From contig NZ_JACIEP010000006.1 of the NCBI RefSeq assembly GCF_014196915.1, forward strand, positions 234,950 to 298,949: a DNA stretch of 64,000 bases, given 5' to 3'. The position numbers and the translations under genes are program-made. The stretch comes from Dysgonomonas hofstadii. GTDB lineage: Bacteria; Bacteroidota; Bacteroidia; Bacteroidales; Dysgonomonadaceae. How positions within the stretch are numbered: the first letter of the stretch is position 1; every line of letters begins with the position of its first letter. Positions 44,777-54,317 of this stretch are shown here, piece by piece. The notes beneath the pieces are model-generated. The model was not told the DNA's origin. It made no database searches and saw nothing but the letters and a program-made list of their open reading frames with translations.

Positions 44777-47044
44777 ATGAAGAGTAATACTTTTGACATA
44801 GAAATGATCCGTAAGTTTTATGATACTTTCCCAGCAAAAGTAGAGAAAGCCCAAAAAAAGCTTAACCGTCCGTTGACATTAAGCGAAAAAATACTATATG
44901 CCCACCTGTCGGAAAACGAACCACTGAAAGATTACAAGAGGGTGGTAGATTATGTTAATTTCTCGCCTGACAGGGTGGCCATGCAGGATGCTACTGCTCA
45001 GATGGCATTGCTCCAGTTAATGAACTCGGGCAGGACAAAAGTAGCTGTACCATCGACCGTTCATTGCGACCATCTGATACAAGCATATAAATCGGCAAAG
45101 GAAGATCTGAATACAGCCGAAATTACAAATAAAGAAGTATATGACTTTCTAAGCGCCGTATCTAATAAGTTCGGAATCGGATTCTGGAGGCCCGGATCAG
45201 GAATTATCCATCAGGTAGTACTAGAAAATTATGCTTTCCCCGGAGGAATGATGATAGGCACTGACTCCCACACCCCAAATGCAGGAGGACTCGGCATGGT
45301 TGCCATCGGTGTGGGCGGAGCCGATGCTGTAGATGTGATGGCCGGCATGCCATGGGAATTGAAAATGCCGAAACTGATCGGGGTAAAACTCACAGGAAAA
45401 CTATCGGGATGGGCATCACCTAAGGATGTTATCCTTAAATTGGCAGGAATACTGACTGTAAAAGGCGGAACGAATGCCATTATAGAATATTTCGGTGAAG
45501 GTACTGCTTCTCTTTCTGCAACAGGGAAAGGTACGATCTGTAATATGGGTGCTGAGGTAGGTGCCACAACGTCGATCTTCCCCTACGACAAAAAATCGTC
45601 GGAATACCTGGAAATAACAGGCAGGGCCGATGTAGCAGAAATAGCGGATAACATTTTGGAATATTTACAACCAGATGCTGAAGTTGTAAACAATCCTGAT
45701 AAATATTTTGATGAACTGATCGAAATAAACCTGTCGGAACTGGAACCATATGTAAACGGCCCGTTCACACCCGATGCGGCTCACCCTATATCCGAATTTG
45801 CCAAAGTAGTAAAAGAAAAAGGTTATCCTCAAAAAATGGAAGTAGGACTGATCGGATCATGCACTAACTCATCTTATGAAGACCTTTCGCGTGCTGTATC
45901 AATTGTTCAGGATGCGAAAAACAAACATATAAAGGTAAAAGCACAATTCATTATCAATCCGGGATCGGAACAGGTACGTTATACCGCCGAACGTGACGGG
46001 ATACTTCCCGTGTTTGAAGAAGCCGGAGCAACCATTATGGCGAATGCCTGCGGGCCTTGCATCGGTCAATGGAAGCGTGAAACAGATAATCCAGACCGTC
46101 CTAATTCTATCGTGACGTCGTTCAACAGGAACTTCGCTAAACGCAACGATGGCAATCCGAATACACATGCGTTTGTAACATCACCCGAGATAGTAGCAGC
46201 CCTGAGTATCGCAGGAGACTTGTGCTTTAATCCAATGACTGATACACTGGTAAATGAAAATGGCCAAAACGTAAAATTACAGGAGCCGGAAGGATATGAA
46301 TTGCCTGTCAATGGCTTTGAATATAAAGAATCGGGATACATGGCTCCTGCCGCTGATGGATCGGAAATTGAAATCACAATAGCTCCTGATTCGCAACGCC
46401 TGCAAGAACTGAAACCTTTTCCTGCATGGAATGGAAAAGACATCATCGCCCAGCCTTTATTGATAAAAGCAGAAGGGAAATGTACAACCGACCATATATC
46501 GATGGCCGGCCCGTGGCTGCGTTTTCGCGGACATCTCGATAATATCTCAAATAATATGCTGATAGGTGCCGTAAATGCTTTTAATGAAAAAACAAACGCT
46601 GTTCTCGATCCTGAAACCGGAGAATATACGGCAGTTCCTAAATTAGCCCGTAAATTTAAAGCAGAAGGACTCGGCTCGATCGTGGTAGCAGAAGAAAATT
46701 ACGGGGAAGGCTCATCGCGTGAGCATGCGGCCATGGAACCCCGCTTTCTGAATGTGAAAGCAATCATTGTAAAATCATTCGCCCGTATTCACGAAACAAA
46801 TTTGAAAAAACAGGGAATGCTGGCTCTTACCTTTGTCGATAAGGATGATTACAACAGAATAAAGGAAGACGACAAGATAAGTATTCTCGGACTAAATGAT
46901 TTCAAACCCGGTAAGAACCTTATAGTTGAACTGATCCATAAAGACAGTTCAAAGAATTTATTTGAAGTAGCACATACTTACAATGAAGTGCAGATAGAAT
47001 GGTTCAGAGCCGGAAGCGCACTGAATTATATGAAGAGAAAATAA
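44777..47044 (+). CDS. acnA: Aconitate hydratase
   Basis: A 755-residue [4Fe-4S] aconitase that interconverts citrate and isocitrate. Motifs in order: [38 protein letters not shown], cluster cysteines in [10 protein letters not shown] and [11 protein letters not shown], and the swivelling domain with [14 protein letters not shown]. The length is that of mitochondrial-type aconitase. It heads a unit with a DJ-1-like gene, a GNAT gene and citrate synthase, probably under CRP-type control. Confidence 0.97.
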   Translation: MKSNTFDIEMIRKFYDTFPAKVEKAQKKLNRPLTLSEKILYAHLSENEPLKDYKRVVDYVNFSPDRVAMQDATAQMALLQLMNSGRTKVAVPSTVHCDHLIQAYKSAKEDLNTAEITNKEVYDFLSAVSNKFGIGFWRPGSGIIHQVVLENYAFPGGMMIGTDSHTPNAGGLGMVAIGVGGADAVDVMAGMPWELKMPKLIGVKLTGKLSGWASPKDVILKLAGILTVKGGTNAIIEYFGEGTASLSATGKGTICNMGAEVGATTSIFPYDKKSSEYLEITGRADVAEIADNILEYLQPDAEVVNNPDKYFDELIEINLSELEPYVNGPFTPDAAHPISEFAKVVKEKGYPQKMEVGLIGSCTNSSYEDLSRAVSIVQDAKNKHIKVKAQFIINPGSEQVRYTAERDGILPVFEEAGATIMANACGPCIGQWKRETDNPDRPNSIVTSFNRNFAKRNDGNPNTHAFVTSPEIVAALSIAGDLCFNPMTDTLVNENGQNVKLQEPEGYELPVNGFEYKESGYMAPAADGSEIEITIAPDSQRLQELKPFPAWNGKDIIAQPLLIKAEGKCTTDHISMAGPWLRFRGHLDNISNNMLIGAVNAFNEKTNAVLDPETGEYTAVPKLARKFKAEGLGSIVVAEENYGEGSSREHAAMEPRFLNVKAIIVKSFARIHETNLKKQGMLALTFVDKDDYNRIKEDDKISILGLNDFKPGKNLIVELIHKDSSKNLFEVAHTYNEVQIEWFRAGSALNYMKRK

Positions 47045-47053
47045 TTTAAGTAT

Positions 47054-47623
47054 ATGGAAATAAATATTATACTTTTCCCCAACTTCGAAACCCTGGATGT
47101 TTTCGGGCCTGCCGAAGTGTTTGGAAAAGTAGAAAAATTTCGTTTGGATTATTTTTCTTTGAATGGAGGCATTATCACTAACAACGATAATATCAGGATT
47201 GCAACAAAAAAAATTGAAGACATTAAAAATACTGCAGCATCCGTACTTTTTATACCAGGTGGAACGGGGACAAGAATAGAAATAAATAATCCGGAACTTC
47301 TGAATGCGATAAAAAAAATTGCAGAAAACAGCAAGTATGTACTCACAGTATGTACAGGGAGTGCATTACTTGCCAAAACAGGCCTATTGGATACCCATAA
47401 GGCTACTTCAAACAAACGTGCCATGGACTGGGTAAAAACAAGTTCGGACAAAGTGCTATGGGATGATGACGCAAGATGGATAAAAGACGATAAATATTAT
47501 ACTTCTTCAGGGATCAGCGCAGGAATAGACATGGCTCTTTCATTTGTAAAAGATTTGTTTGGCTTTGATGAAGCCGAAAAAATATCTCTCAGAATGGAAT
47601 ATAACTGGCAAACTGAAAATTAA
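47054..47623 (+). CDS. DJ-1/PfpI-like protein (isonitrile hydratase-like)
   Basis: A 189-residue protein of the DJ-1/PfpI superfamily, closest by memory to the isonitrile hydratase/ThiJ-like branch: INIILFPNFETLDVFGPAEVFG at the start, SVLFIPGGTGTRIEI and the nucleophile elbow VLTVCTGSALLAKTGLLDTHKATSNK (Cys100). The family has no common substrate. It begins 9 nt after aconitase. Confidence 0.85.
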   Translation: MEINIILFPNFETLDVFGPAEVFGKVEKFRLDYFSLNGGIITNNDNIRIATKKIEDIKNTAASVLFIPGGTGTRIEINNPELLNAIKKIAENSKYVLTVCTGSALLAKTGLLDTHKATSNKRAMDWVKTSSDKVLWDDDARWIKDDKYYTSSGISAGIDMALSFVKDLFGFDEAEKISLRMEYNWQTEN

Positions 47624-47628
47624 GATTA

Positions 47629-48081
47629 ATGAACATAATATTACAACCCATTGCAGAAAATGATTTTGAAGAACTGGTATTTCTATTCAAGGAATTTGCC
47701 ACTTTCGAAAGATTACCTGGCAGCATGATCAATTCTGTTGAGAAGATGAAAAATGAGAAGGAGTACCTGAACGGCTTCGTTGCGCGTGATGAAGCAGGCA
47801 GCTTAGCTGGTTATGTCACTTATTTTTATGCTTACTATACATGGGTTGGCAAATCCTTATATATGGATGACTTGTATGTCAAAGAAAAATACCGTGGGCA
47901 AGGTATCGGCACTATGCTTATCAATAAAATTACGGAACTGGCCAAATTGGAAAATTGCAACAGGCTACGCTGGCAAGTATCAAATTGGAATCATCCGGCC
48001 ATAAAATTTTATGAAAGCCTGGGAGCTGAGATTAACAAAGTGGAAATGAACTGTGATTTAGTATTTAACAAAGAAAGATAA
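47629..48081 (+). CDS. GNAT N-acetyltransferase
   Basis: A 150-residue acetyltransferase resembling diamine or small-molecule acetyltransferases: the CoA-binding LYVKEKYRGQGIGTMLINKI and RLRWQVSNWNHPAIKFYESLGAE are both intact. It lies 5 nt after the DJ-1 gene and 7 nt before gltA, so it is cotranscribed with them. Confidence 0.88.
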   Translation: MNIILQPIAENDFEELVFLFKEFATFERLPGSMINSVEKMKNEKEYLNGFVARDEAGSLAGYVTYFYAYYTWVGKSLYMDDLYVKEKYRGQGIGTMLINKITELAKLENCNRLRWQVSNWNHPAIKFYESLGAEINKVEMNCDLVFNKER

Positions 48082-48088
48082 ATATACT

Positions 48089-49450
48089 ATGGAAAGATTA
48101 AATAACAACCCTATAGTAAACCGGATAGCCGGTACGGTTACCAATTCGTGCAGTATAGAAAATGAATTGTTTCAAAAGCACAATGTAAAGCGCGGACTAC
48201 GTAATGAAGACCACACAGGAGTTGTGGTGGGACTTACCAAAGTAGGCGACGTAGTAGGATATGAACGAAACGAGGACGGAAGCACCTATCCTATCCCCGG
48301 CCGGCTGATGTACAGGGGAATAAGCCTGGAAGACATTGTGCGTGGTGCACAGAAAGAAAACAGGCTCGGATTTGAAGAAGTGGTATATCTTATCCTTTCG
48401 GGGAATTTGCCAAACAAACAGGAATTATCTGATTTTTCGTCACTATTGAGTAAAACAATGGATCTGAATCCTAAAATTGTGATGCATATACTCGATCTGG
48501 TAGGTAACGATATAATGAACTACCTGTCGCGATGTGTACTGGAATTATATACTTTCGATGAAAACCCTGATGACACGGCTGCAGAAAACCTGATTAAACA
48601 GTCGCTCAACCTCGTGGCCACATTCCCCACCATTGTAGCCTATGCCCATAACGCGTTGAGGCATAGCAAAGGACTGTCGCTACATATCAGGCATCCGCAA
48701 CCAAACCTGTCGCTAGCCGAAAACTTTCTGTATATGATGAAAGGACATCACTATACGCCACTCGACGTAAAAATACTCGACCTTGCGTTAATGGTACATG
48801 CCGATCACGGGGGAGGTAATAATTCCACATTTACAGTGCGCGTAACCAGTTCTACCGGTACAGATACATATTCTGCTATTGCCGCGGGAATCGGTTCCCT
48901 GAAAGGACGGCTACATGGTGGAGCAAACCTCAAAGTTGTGGATATGCTCAGGAATATTAAGAAAAATGTAAAAGACTGGACGAGTGTGGAAGAAGTGGAT
49001 GAATACATCCTGAAAATACTCAACAAGGAAGCTTATGATAAAACAGGGCTTTTCTATGGTATGGGACATGCTATCTACACAATATCCGATCCCCGCACCG
49101 TATTACTGAAAGAAATGGCACGTGATCTGGCCAGAGAAAAAGGCAGGGAGGCCGAATTCAATTTTATGAGCCTGCTCGAAGAAAGAGCCATTTACAATTT
49201 CATGGAAAAGAAAGGCAAAAATGTGAATAAGCAGGTGTGCGCCAATGTCGATTTTTATTCGGGTTTTGTATATGATATGATCGGATTGCCCCAGGAAATA
49301 TTCACCCCGCTTTTCGCAATGGCGCGTATCGTGGGATGGGCCGCCCATCGCATCGAAGAGCTGAATTTCAAACAGAAGCGTATTATCCGTCCGGCATACA
49401 AGAATGCGGCAGATATTCGCGATTATACCCCCATTAACAATAGACAATGA
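48089..49450 (+). CDS. gltA: Citrate synthase
   Basis: A 453-residue citrate synthase. The catalytic residues are the His in HADHGGGNNSTFTVR, the His in MGHAIYTISDPR and the Asp in VDFYSGFVYDMIG, with PAYKNAADIRDYTPI at the end. The family normally sits with icd and acn in this group; here icd is absent from the cluster. It overlaps the DUF423 gene by 4 nt. Confidence 0.95.
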   Translation: MERLNNNPIVNRIAGTVTNSCSIENELFQKHNVKRGLRNEDHTGVVVGLTKVGDVVGYERNEDGSTYPIPGRLMYRGISLEDIVRGAQKENRLGFEEVVYLILSGNLPNKQELSDFSSLLSKTMDLNPKIVMHILDLVGNDIMNYLSRCVLELYTFDENPDDTAAENLIKQSLNLVATFPTIVAYAHNALRHSKGLSLHIRHPQPNLSLAENFLYMMKGHHYTPLDVKILDLALMVHADHGGGNNSTFTVRVTSSTGTDTYSAIAAGIGSLKGRLHGGANLKVVDMLRNIKKNVKDWTSVEEVDEYILKILNKEAYDKTGLFYGMGHAIYTISDPRTVLLKEMARDLAREKGREAEFNFMSLLEERAIYNFMEKKGKNVNKQVCANVDFYSGFVYDMIGLPQEIFTPLFAMARIVGWAAHRIEELNFKQKRIIRPAYKNAADIRDYTPINNRQ

Positions 49451-49836
49451 AACAACTCGTTTTAATCATAGCAGGGATATACGGAATGCTCTCGGTCATA
49501 CTGGGAGCTTTCGGCGCTCATGCCTTTAAGGATATATTACCGGCAGAAAAGCTGGTCAGCTTTGAAACAGGAGTCCGCTACCAGATGTATCACGCTATTG
49601 TACTGCTGGTAATCGGCCTGTTCCTGTCTTTTACTTCTTCGCTCGAAAAATGGTCGGCGATATGTATGATGGCGGGAGTATTCCTGTTTTCTTTCAGTAT
49701 CTATTTTCTGTCATTCTCCGAACACTGGAATATAAACCTCAGATTTTTAGGTCCGGTTACTCCTATCGGTGGTTTATTTTTGATCGCAGGATGGTTGTTT
49801 TTGATCATATATTTCATCAAAACAAAATTTATTTGA
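49447..49836 (+). CDS. DUF423 membrane protein
   Basis: A 129-residue protein with four hydrophobic segments (about residues 4-24, 45-66, 75-93 and 100-123). The GAFGAHAFKDIL and YQMYHAIVLLVIGLF motifs are the DUF423/YgdD signature. Function unknown. Start overlaps the gltA stop (ATGA). Confidence 0.88.
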   Translation: MKQLVLIIAGIYGMLSVILGAFGAHAFKDILPAEKLVSFETGVRYQMYHAIVLLVIGLFLSFTSSLEKWSAICMMAGVFLFSFSIYFLSFSEHWNINLRFLGPVTPIGGLFLIAGWLFLIIYFIKTKFI

Positions 49837-49917
49837 AAAAAGATTCCTTTTTTTTGTAACCGAAACCAACAAAGCTGCGTCATATCAGAAAATAACAACC
49901 ATTTAGAACTTAAAATT

Positions 49918-50640
49918 ATGAAAGTAACTATTTACACATTAGCAATCATTTTATTATCCATTTCTTTTCAGGCATGTAATTTCAGGTCGATCAGAGGGGA
50001 CGGTAACATTGTCAGTAATGAGATAAGCATATCTGACTACGACGCCATCGAATTTAGCGGAGGGGCAACTCTGGTATATGAACAGAAAAACGACACAACT
50101 CCTTATCTCCGCATCGAAATAGACGAGAATCTGTATCCGCTGCTGGAAGTGAAATCAGAAAATGGCACATTGACTATCAAGCAGCAAAATAAAACAAGCA
50201 TAAGCCCTACAAAATACGAGATCTATACAAACTCGAAAGAGTTGGGCCGAATCAGCGCGAGCGGGTCTATCAAAGCCCAGATAAAAGGAAAACTGGTTAC
50301 CGACGAGTTTAAGTTCAAAGTATCGGGCAGTGGCAATATTACATGCGACAGCCTGGTTGCCAGATCGGTTACCTCAAGGGTATCGGGCTCAGGAGATATT
50401 AATCTTACCGGCAAGGCTGGAACTGTAGACTGCGCTATTTCGGGCAGCGGTAAAGTAAAAGCCGCAGAAATGGTTGCCGATACAGTTTATTGTAGCGTTT
50501 CGGGTAGCGGAAATTTCTTTGTACATGCCGAAAAATACCTTAAGGTAAGTGTTTCGGGCAGTGGGAACGTACAGTATAAGGGCGACCCGGAAATAGACAA
50601 GTCCATATCCGGTTCGGGGAAGGTAATAAAAATGAATTAA
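49918..50640 (+). CDS. DUF2807 head GIN domain lipoprotein
   Basis: A 240-residue lipoprotein (signal ending FQAC, Cys near residue 20). The rest is a right-handed beta-helix-like repeat domain, DUF2807: successive turns each carry VSGSG, ISGSG or similar (KFKVSGSGNITCDSL, SRVSGSGDINLTG, CAISGSGKVKAAE, CSVSGSGNFFVHAE, SVSGSGNVQYKGDP). Likely an outer-membrane-attached surface or periplasmic protein. Followed by a terminator. Confidence 0.9.
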   Translation: MKVTIYTLAIILLSISFQACNFRSIRGDGNIVSNEISISDYDAIEFSGGATLVYEQKNDTTPYLRIEIDENLYPLLEVKSENGTLTIKQQNKTSISPTKYEIYTNSKELGRISASGSIKAQIKGKLVTDEFKFKVSGSGNITCDSLVARSVTSRVSGSGDINLTGKAGTVDCAISGSGKVKAAEMVADTVYCSVSGSGNFFVHAEKYLKVSVSGSGNVQYKGDPEIDKSISGSGKVIKMN

Positions 50641-50658
50641 TACAATTATTATAAAAAG

Positions 50659-50698
50659 GAAAGAGACTGTTGATTACTCAGCAGTCTCTTTCTTTATT
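50659..50698 (+). terminator. Terminator after DUF2807 gene
   Basis: GAAAGAGACTG pairs with CAGTCTCTTTC around a 12-nt loop and is followed by TTTATTTG. Confidence 0.8.
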
Positions 50699-50740
50699 TG
50701 TGGCAGGCAGGATAATCTGCCTTTATCAACAAAAAAACAT

Positions 50741-51007
50741 TTATAAGCCAACCTGGCTTTTTATAAAACTATTGGCTTCTTGTTCAGTCAGAAAATACAA
50801 ACGTCCTTTAAACTCTAAAGGAAACAGCAGGTTTTTCGGTAACTGAAAACGTTTTTTTTCACAAACCATCGAAAAGTTCTCGTATGTAGTAGCAGTAAAA
50901 TTATAAACTTCATCCGGCGCACTAATCTTGAAAACTTTTATGGACAACGACCGGGGGTCTACCCTATAGATGACATCCCCTGCTTTTAAAGTACAAGCTC
51001 TTCCCAT
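50741..51007 (-). CDS. Small uncharacterised protein
   Basis: An 88-residue protein (starts MGRACTLKAGDVIYRVDP) with no signal peptide and no membrane segment. The first part looks like a small beta domain with KAGDVIYRVDPRSLSIKVFKI; the second half has LPLEFKGRLYFLTEQEANSFIKS. I do not recognise a family. It is monocistronic, convergent with DUF2807 and divergent from mce. Confidence 0.7.
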   Translation of the reverse strand: MGRACTLKAGDVIYRVDPRSLSIKVFKISAPDEVYNFTATTYENFSMVCEKKRFQLPKNLLFPLEFKGRLYFLTEQEANSFIKSQVGL

Positions 51008-51237
51008 AACATTTTACTTTAAAAGTTAATACATCTGCTAAACTTCCACAATAAAGATAATACTTTCATTTGACTCTTCCGGCAAAAAACATTTACATTA
51101 TTACAAATAAAAGTTAATAATCTGGTATATTCATACAGGTGAGTCACAGAGATTTATCTATATGGGACAATTAGTCATAAATTAAACACGCGATATATAT
51201 TTTTTGTTTCCGTCTTTATCATAAAATAACAAAATCA

Positions 51238-51274
51238 CACAAATGCACACTTTTCGCAAATCTGTGCATTTGTG
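51238..51274. repeat. Perfect 12-bp inverted repeat upstream of mce
   Basis: CACAAATGCACA (51238-51249) and TGTGCATTTGTG (51263-51274) flank a 13-nt loop and are followed by AAGTTTTTTT. It resembles a terminator but no gene on the + strand lies directly upstream. Confidence 0.75.
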
Positions 51275-51318
51275 AAGTTTTTTTATAATTATAATTTCTT
51301 TGTCTTATAATTTAATAC

Positions 51319-51326
51319 TACCTTTG
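51319..51326 (+). promoter_or_regulatory. -7 element of mce
   Basis: TACCTTTG fits TAnnTTTG; TTTG at 51299-51302 is 16 nt upstream. The ATG follows 37 nt later. Confidence 0.6.
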
Positions 51327-51363
51327 CGCGGAACTAAATAATAACTTTTTATTCAATTAAATC

Positions 51364-51777
51364 ATGGATATTTCTCACATTGAACATCTGGGTATTGCTG
51401 TAAAAAGCATTGAAGAACAACTACCTTATTACGAAGGAGTTTTAGGTTTAAAATGTTACAACATCGAAGTTGTGGAAGACCAAAAAGTAAAAACCGCATT
51501 CTTCAAAGTAGGTCAAACAAAAATCGAGCTTCTCGAACCGACAAGCCCTGACAGCACAATCGCTAAATTTATTGAGAAAAAAGGAGAAGGCATTCACCAC
51601 ATTGCGTTCAGCGTGGCTGACGGAGTAGCTAACGCCCTTGCCGAAATGGAATCGAAAGGTGTACAGCTGATAGACAAAGCACCTCGCGGAGGAGCAGAAG
51701 GCCTGAGTATCGCTTTCCTTCATCCGAAATCAACAGGAAGCGTTCTCACAGAACTTTGTGAAAAACCTAACAAATAA
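51364..51777 (+). CDS. mce: Methylmalonyl-CoA epimerase
   Basis: A 137-residue glyoxalase-fold epimerase that converts (R)- and (S)-methylmalonyl-CoA in the propionate pathway. It starts HIEHLGIAVKSIEEQLPYYEGVLG and has IHHIAFSVADGVANALAEMESKG, with the metal-binding His/Gln/Glu residues of the family. It precedes mmdA by 96 nt, with a hairpin between them. Confidence 0.95.
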   Translation: MDISHIEHLGIAVKSIEEQLPYYEGVLGLKCYNIEVVEDQKVKTAFFKVGQTKIELLEPTSPDSTIAKFIEKKGEGIHHIAFSVADGVANALAEMESKGVQLIDKAPRGGAEGLSIAFLHPKSTGSVLTELCEKPNK

Positions 51778-51782
51778 AATAC

Positions 51783-51827
51783 GAAAATGACTTTCCCCGA
51801 TTAAAAAACGCTGTAAAGTCATTTTTC
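51783..51827 (+). terminator. Hairpin between mce and mmdA
   Basis: GAAAATGACTTT (51783-51794) pairs with AAAGTCATTTTTC (51815-51827) with a 20-nt loop. It could partly terminate transcription and set relative expression. Confidence 0.55.
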
Positions 51828-51873
51828 ATGTTACAAACAGCATAATTTTAATCAGAATTTAAAATATAAAAAC

Positions 51874-53424
51874 ATGGGCCAACTTGAAAAAGTAAGAGAG
51901 CTAATGGAACTTCGCGCCAAAGCCCGTCTTGGTGGAGGTGAGAAGAGAATAGAAGCTCAGCATGCAAAAGGCAAATACACTGCACGCGAACGTATAGCAT
52001 TGTTACTTGACGAAGGTAGTTTCGAAGAATTCGACATGTTTGTTGAACACCGCAGCACAAACTTCGGTATGGACAAACAAAAATTCCTTGGTGACGGTGT
52101 TGTCACCGGATGTGGAACCATCGAAGGACGTCTGGTTTACGTTTTCGCACAAGACTTCACCGTTATCGGAGGATCACTTTCCGAAACTATGGCGTTGAAG
52201 ATTTGTAAAGTAATGGATACAGCTATGAAAGTAGGTGCTCCGGTGATCGGAATCAACGACTCGGGTGGTGCACGTATCCAGGAAGGTGTTAATGCTTTGG
52301 CAGGGTATGCTGAGATTTTCCAACGTAATATCCTTGCATCCGGGGTTATTCCTCAAATTTCAGGTATCTTCGGACCTTGCGCCGGTGGTGCCGTTTATTC
52401 TCCTGCACTGACTGACTTCACACTAATGACCGAAGGTACTTCTTACATGTTCCTTACAGGTCCTAAAGTTGTAAAAACTGTAACAGGTGAAGACGTAACA
52501 CAGGAAGAACTGGGTGGAGCAAGCGTACACACTACAAAATCGGGTGTAGCTCACTTTTCCGTATCAAATGAAGACGACGGTATCTCACTGATCCGCCAAT
52601 TATACAGCTTCCTTCCTCAAAACAATATGGAAGAAGCACCTCGCAGAGAATGCACCGACCCTATCGCAAGAATGGAAGATTCTCTTAACGAAATCATCCC
52701 TGACAATCCGAACAAGCCATACGATATGTATGAAGTGATCGGAGCTGTTATTGATAACGGTGAATTCCTTGAAGTACATGCCAACTATGCAAAGAACATC
52801 ATCATCGGTTTTGCCCGCATGAACGGACAGTCAGTTGGTGTTGTAGCTAACCAGCCTAAATACCTGGCAGGAGTACTCGACATCAATGCATCACGCAAAG
52901 CCGCACGTTTCGTACGTTTCTGCGATGCGTTCAATATTCCGTTGGTAACACTGGTCGACGTACCTGGATTCCTTCCGGGAACAGGACAGGAATACGGCGG
53001 TGTGATCACTCACGGAGCAAAACTTCTTTATGCTTATGGAGAAGCTACTGTGCCTAAAGTAACAGTTACACTTCGTAAATCTTACGGAGGTTCTCACATT
53101 GTGATGAGCTGTAAACAACTTCGCGGAGACATCAACTATGCATGGCCAACTGCCGAAATCGCAGTAATGGGTGCCGATGGCGCTGCTGAAGTTCTTTATG
53201 CTAAAGAAATCAAAGACGCTGCAAACCCTGCTGAAGCTCTTGCCGCTAAGAAAGAAGAATATAACAAGTTATTCTGTAATCCTTTCAATGCCGCGCGCTA
53301 TGGTTATATCGATGATGTTATCGAACCGCGTAACACACGCTTCCGTGTGATCCGTGCTTTGGAACAATTAAGGACAAAAAGGCAAGCCAATCCGGCTAAG
53401 AAGCACGACAACCTGCCTCTATAA
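51874..53424 (+). CDS. mmdA: Methylmalonyl-CoA decarboxylase subunit alpha (acyl-CoA carboxyltransferase)
   Basis: A 516-residue carboxyltransferase subunit that transfers CO2 from methylmalonyl-CoA to biotin. Both acyl-CoA and carboxybiotin sites are visible: [76 protein letters not shown] and [16 protein letters not shown]. Length is typical of MmdA and of the PCC beta chain, which cannot be told apart by sequence. Cluster context (mce, biotin carrier) supports MmdA. No biotin carboxylase and no MmdB/OadB pump subunit lie nearby. Confidence 0.93.
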   Translation: MGQLEKVRELMELRAKARLGGGEKRIEAQHAKGKYTARERIALLLDEGSFEEFDMFVEHRSTNFGMDKQKFLGDGVVTGCGTIEGRLVYVFAQDFTVIGGSLSETMALKICKVMDTAMKVGAPVIGINDSGGARIQEGVNALAGYAEIFQRNILASGVIPQISGIFGPCAGGAVYSPALTDFTLMTEGTSYMFLTGPKVVKTVTGEDVTQEELGGASVHTTKSGVAHFSVSNEDDGISLIRQLYSFLPQNNMEEAPRRECTDPIARMEDSLNEIIPDNPNKPYDMYEVIGAVIDNGEFLEVHANYAKNIIIGFARMNGQSVGVVANQPKYLAGVLDINASRKAARFVRFCDAFNIPLVTLVDVPGFLPGTGQEYGGVITHGAKLLYAYGEATVPKVTVTLRKSYGGSHIVMSCKQLRGDINYAWPTAEIAVMGADGAAEVLYAKEIKDAANPAEALAAKKEEYNKLFCNPFNAARYGYIDDVIEPRNTRFRVIRALEQLRTKRQANPAKKHDNLPL

Positions 53425-53451
53425 TAAGTACACAAGTTTTAAAGTATACTA

Positions 53452-53501
53452 GTTTACTAGTCAAAAAAACTAGTAAACCAGAAAACTAAAAACTAGTAAA
53501 C
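53452..53501. repeat. ACTAGTAAAC direct/inverted repeats
   Basis: The decamer ACTAGTAAAC occurs at 53469-53478 and 53492-53501, and its reverse complement GTTTACTAGT at 53452-53461. The first two form a 10-bp stem with a 7-nt loop between mmdA and the small gene downstream. Confidence 0.75.
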
Positions 53502-53510
53502 CAAAGAAAA

Positions 53511-53687
53511 ATGAGTGAAGAAAGAATACCTACAGACGTTTTAGCAGCTATCGCCATGGCTATATACGATATGCAAGACCAACATGACGTGGAAAGTAAT
53601 GTTCTGACGATAAAACATGTGTCGAAAGATTATTTGCCTTGGGCCGACAAAGGATATGCCATGCTTCAAAAGCCAATAAGAAAATAA
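53511..53687 (+). CDS. Small OadG-tail-like protein (58 aa), possible decarboxylase delta/gamma subunit
   Basis: A 58-residue protein in the position of the small subunit of Na+-pumping decarboxylases. It starts MSEERIPTDVLAAIAMAIYD and continues with HDVESNVLTIKHVSKDYLPWADKGYAMLQK. This resembles the C-terminal soluble tail of OadG/MmdD (AAIAMA...HDEESGVLTIKRV...W). The usual N-terminal membrane helix is missing, and an in-frame stop at 53487-53489 excludes an upstream extension. It has no membrane segment. It lies between mmdA and the biotin carrier. Confidence 0.75.
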   Translation: MSEERIPTDVLAAIAMAIYDMQDQHDVESNVLTIKHVSKDYLPWADKGYAMLQKPIRK

Positions 53688-53703
53688 AAATCGAAAAATT
53701 ATT

Positions 53704-54156
53704 ATGAAACAATTCATATACAGAATTAACGGCCAGGAATACATAGTTGCCGTAAATAAAATGGATAACTCTCTTGCTGAAGTAGCTGTAAACGGTACTT
53801 CTTACAAAGTAGAGTTGGTAAACAATGAGGAGGAAGTTACCTTTGTTTCGCGTCCTGCTGTAAAATCACCTGTAACATCAACCGCAGCGCCTAAAGCTGC
53901 AACAACTTCTGCTCCTGTAAGCAACAAGCCGGCAGGAAGCGGTGTAGGTGCAGTCAAATCTCCACTTCCGGGAATCGTTATCGATATCCTTGTGAATGTA
54001 GGCGATACAGTGAAAAAAGGCCAGACTATAGCAATGCTCGAAGCCATGAAAATGGAGAATGCGATTCAGGCTCCTATGGATGGGCAGATAACTGCTATCA
54101 ATGCCAACAAAGGCGATTCTGTTCTTGAAGGAGTAACTATACTTACAATAGGATAA
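53704..54156 (+). CDS. mmdC: Biotin carboxyl carrier subunit (methylmalonyl-CoA decarboxylase gamma chain)
   Basis: A 150-residue biotinyl protein. The first 50 residues are a structured head (MKQFIYRINGQEYIVAVNKM), residues 53-80 are an Ala/Pro/Thr-rich linker, and the C-terminal biotinyl domain has the biotinylation motif EAMKMEN (K116). It carries the carboxyl group between MmdA and its acceptor. It ends the cluster before the terminator at 54178. Confidence 0.93.
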   Translation: MKQFIYRINGQEYIVAVNKMDNSLAEVAVNGTSYKVELVNNEEEVTFVSRPAVKSPVTSTAAPKAATTSAPVSNKPAGSGVGAVKSPLPGIVIDILVNVGDTVKKGQTIAMLEAMKMENAIQAPMDGQITAINANKGDSVLEGVTILTIG

Positions 54157-54177
54157 TTAATTTTTATCTCTATAAAG

Positions 54178-54212
54178 AATGGCTTGGAAATTTATTCCAG
54201 GCCATTTTTATT
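54178..54212 (+). terminator. Terminator after biotin carrier
   Basis: AATGGCTTGGAA pairs with TTCCAGGCCATT around loop ATTTA, followed by TTTATTTC. Confidence 0.8.
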
Positions 54213-54286
54213 TCTATCAGCACCTCTGTCTGGACTGAGTCATAGTATCTCTATAAAATTATCTGTTATTATTTGAAACTGTAAAG

Positions 54287-54317
54287 TTTGTACAATTGTT
54301 TGTTTTTTATATATTTG
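54287..54317 (+). promoter_or_regulatory. Canonical Bacteroidetes promoter
   Basis: TTTG (54287-54290), a 19-nt spacer and TATATTTG (54310-54317). It is the textbook form of this phylum and fixes the start of the following gene at 54356. Confidence 0.85.

Larger units (their letters stand above)
51008..51363. other. 356-bp divergent spacer with hairpin and mce promoter
   Basis: The spacer between the small protein gene and mce holds the 12-bp-stem hairpin at 51238-51274 and the mce -7 element at 51319-51326. Nothing else stands out. Confidence 0.6.

Noticed and set aside
53425..53510. Phage attachment site at the ACTAGT repeats
   Set aside because: No integrase or tRNA is near; the repeats are short and form a hairpin, which is explanation enough.
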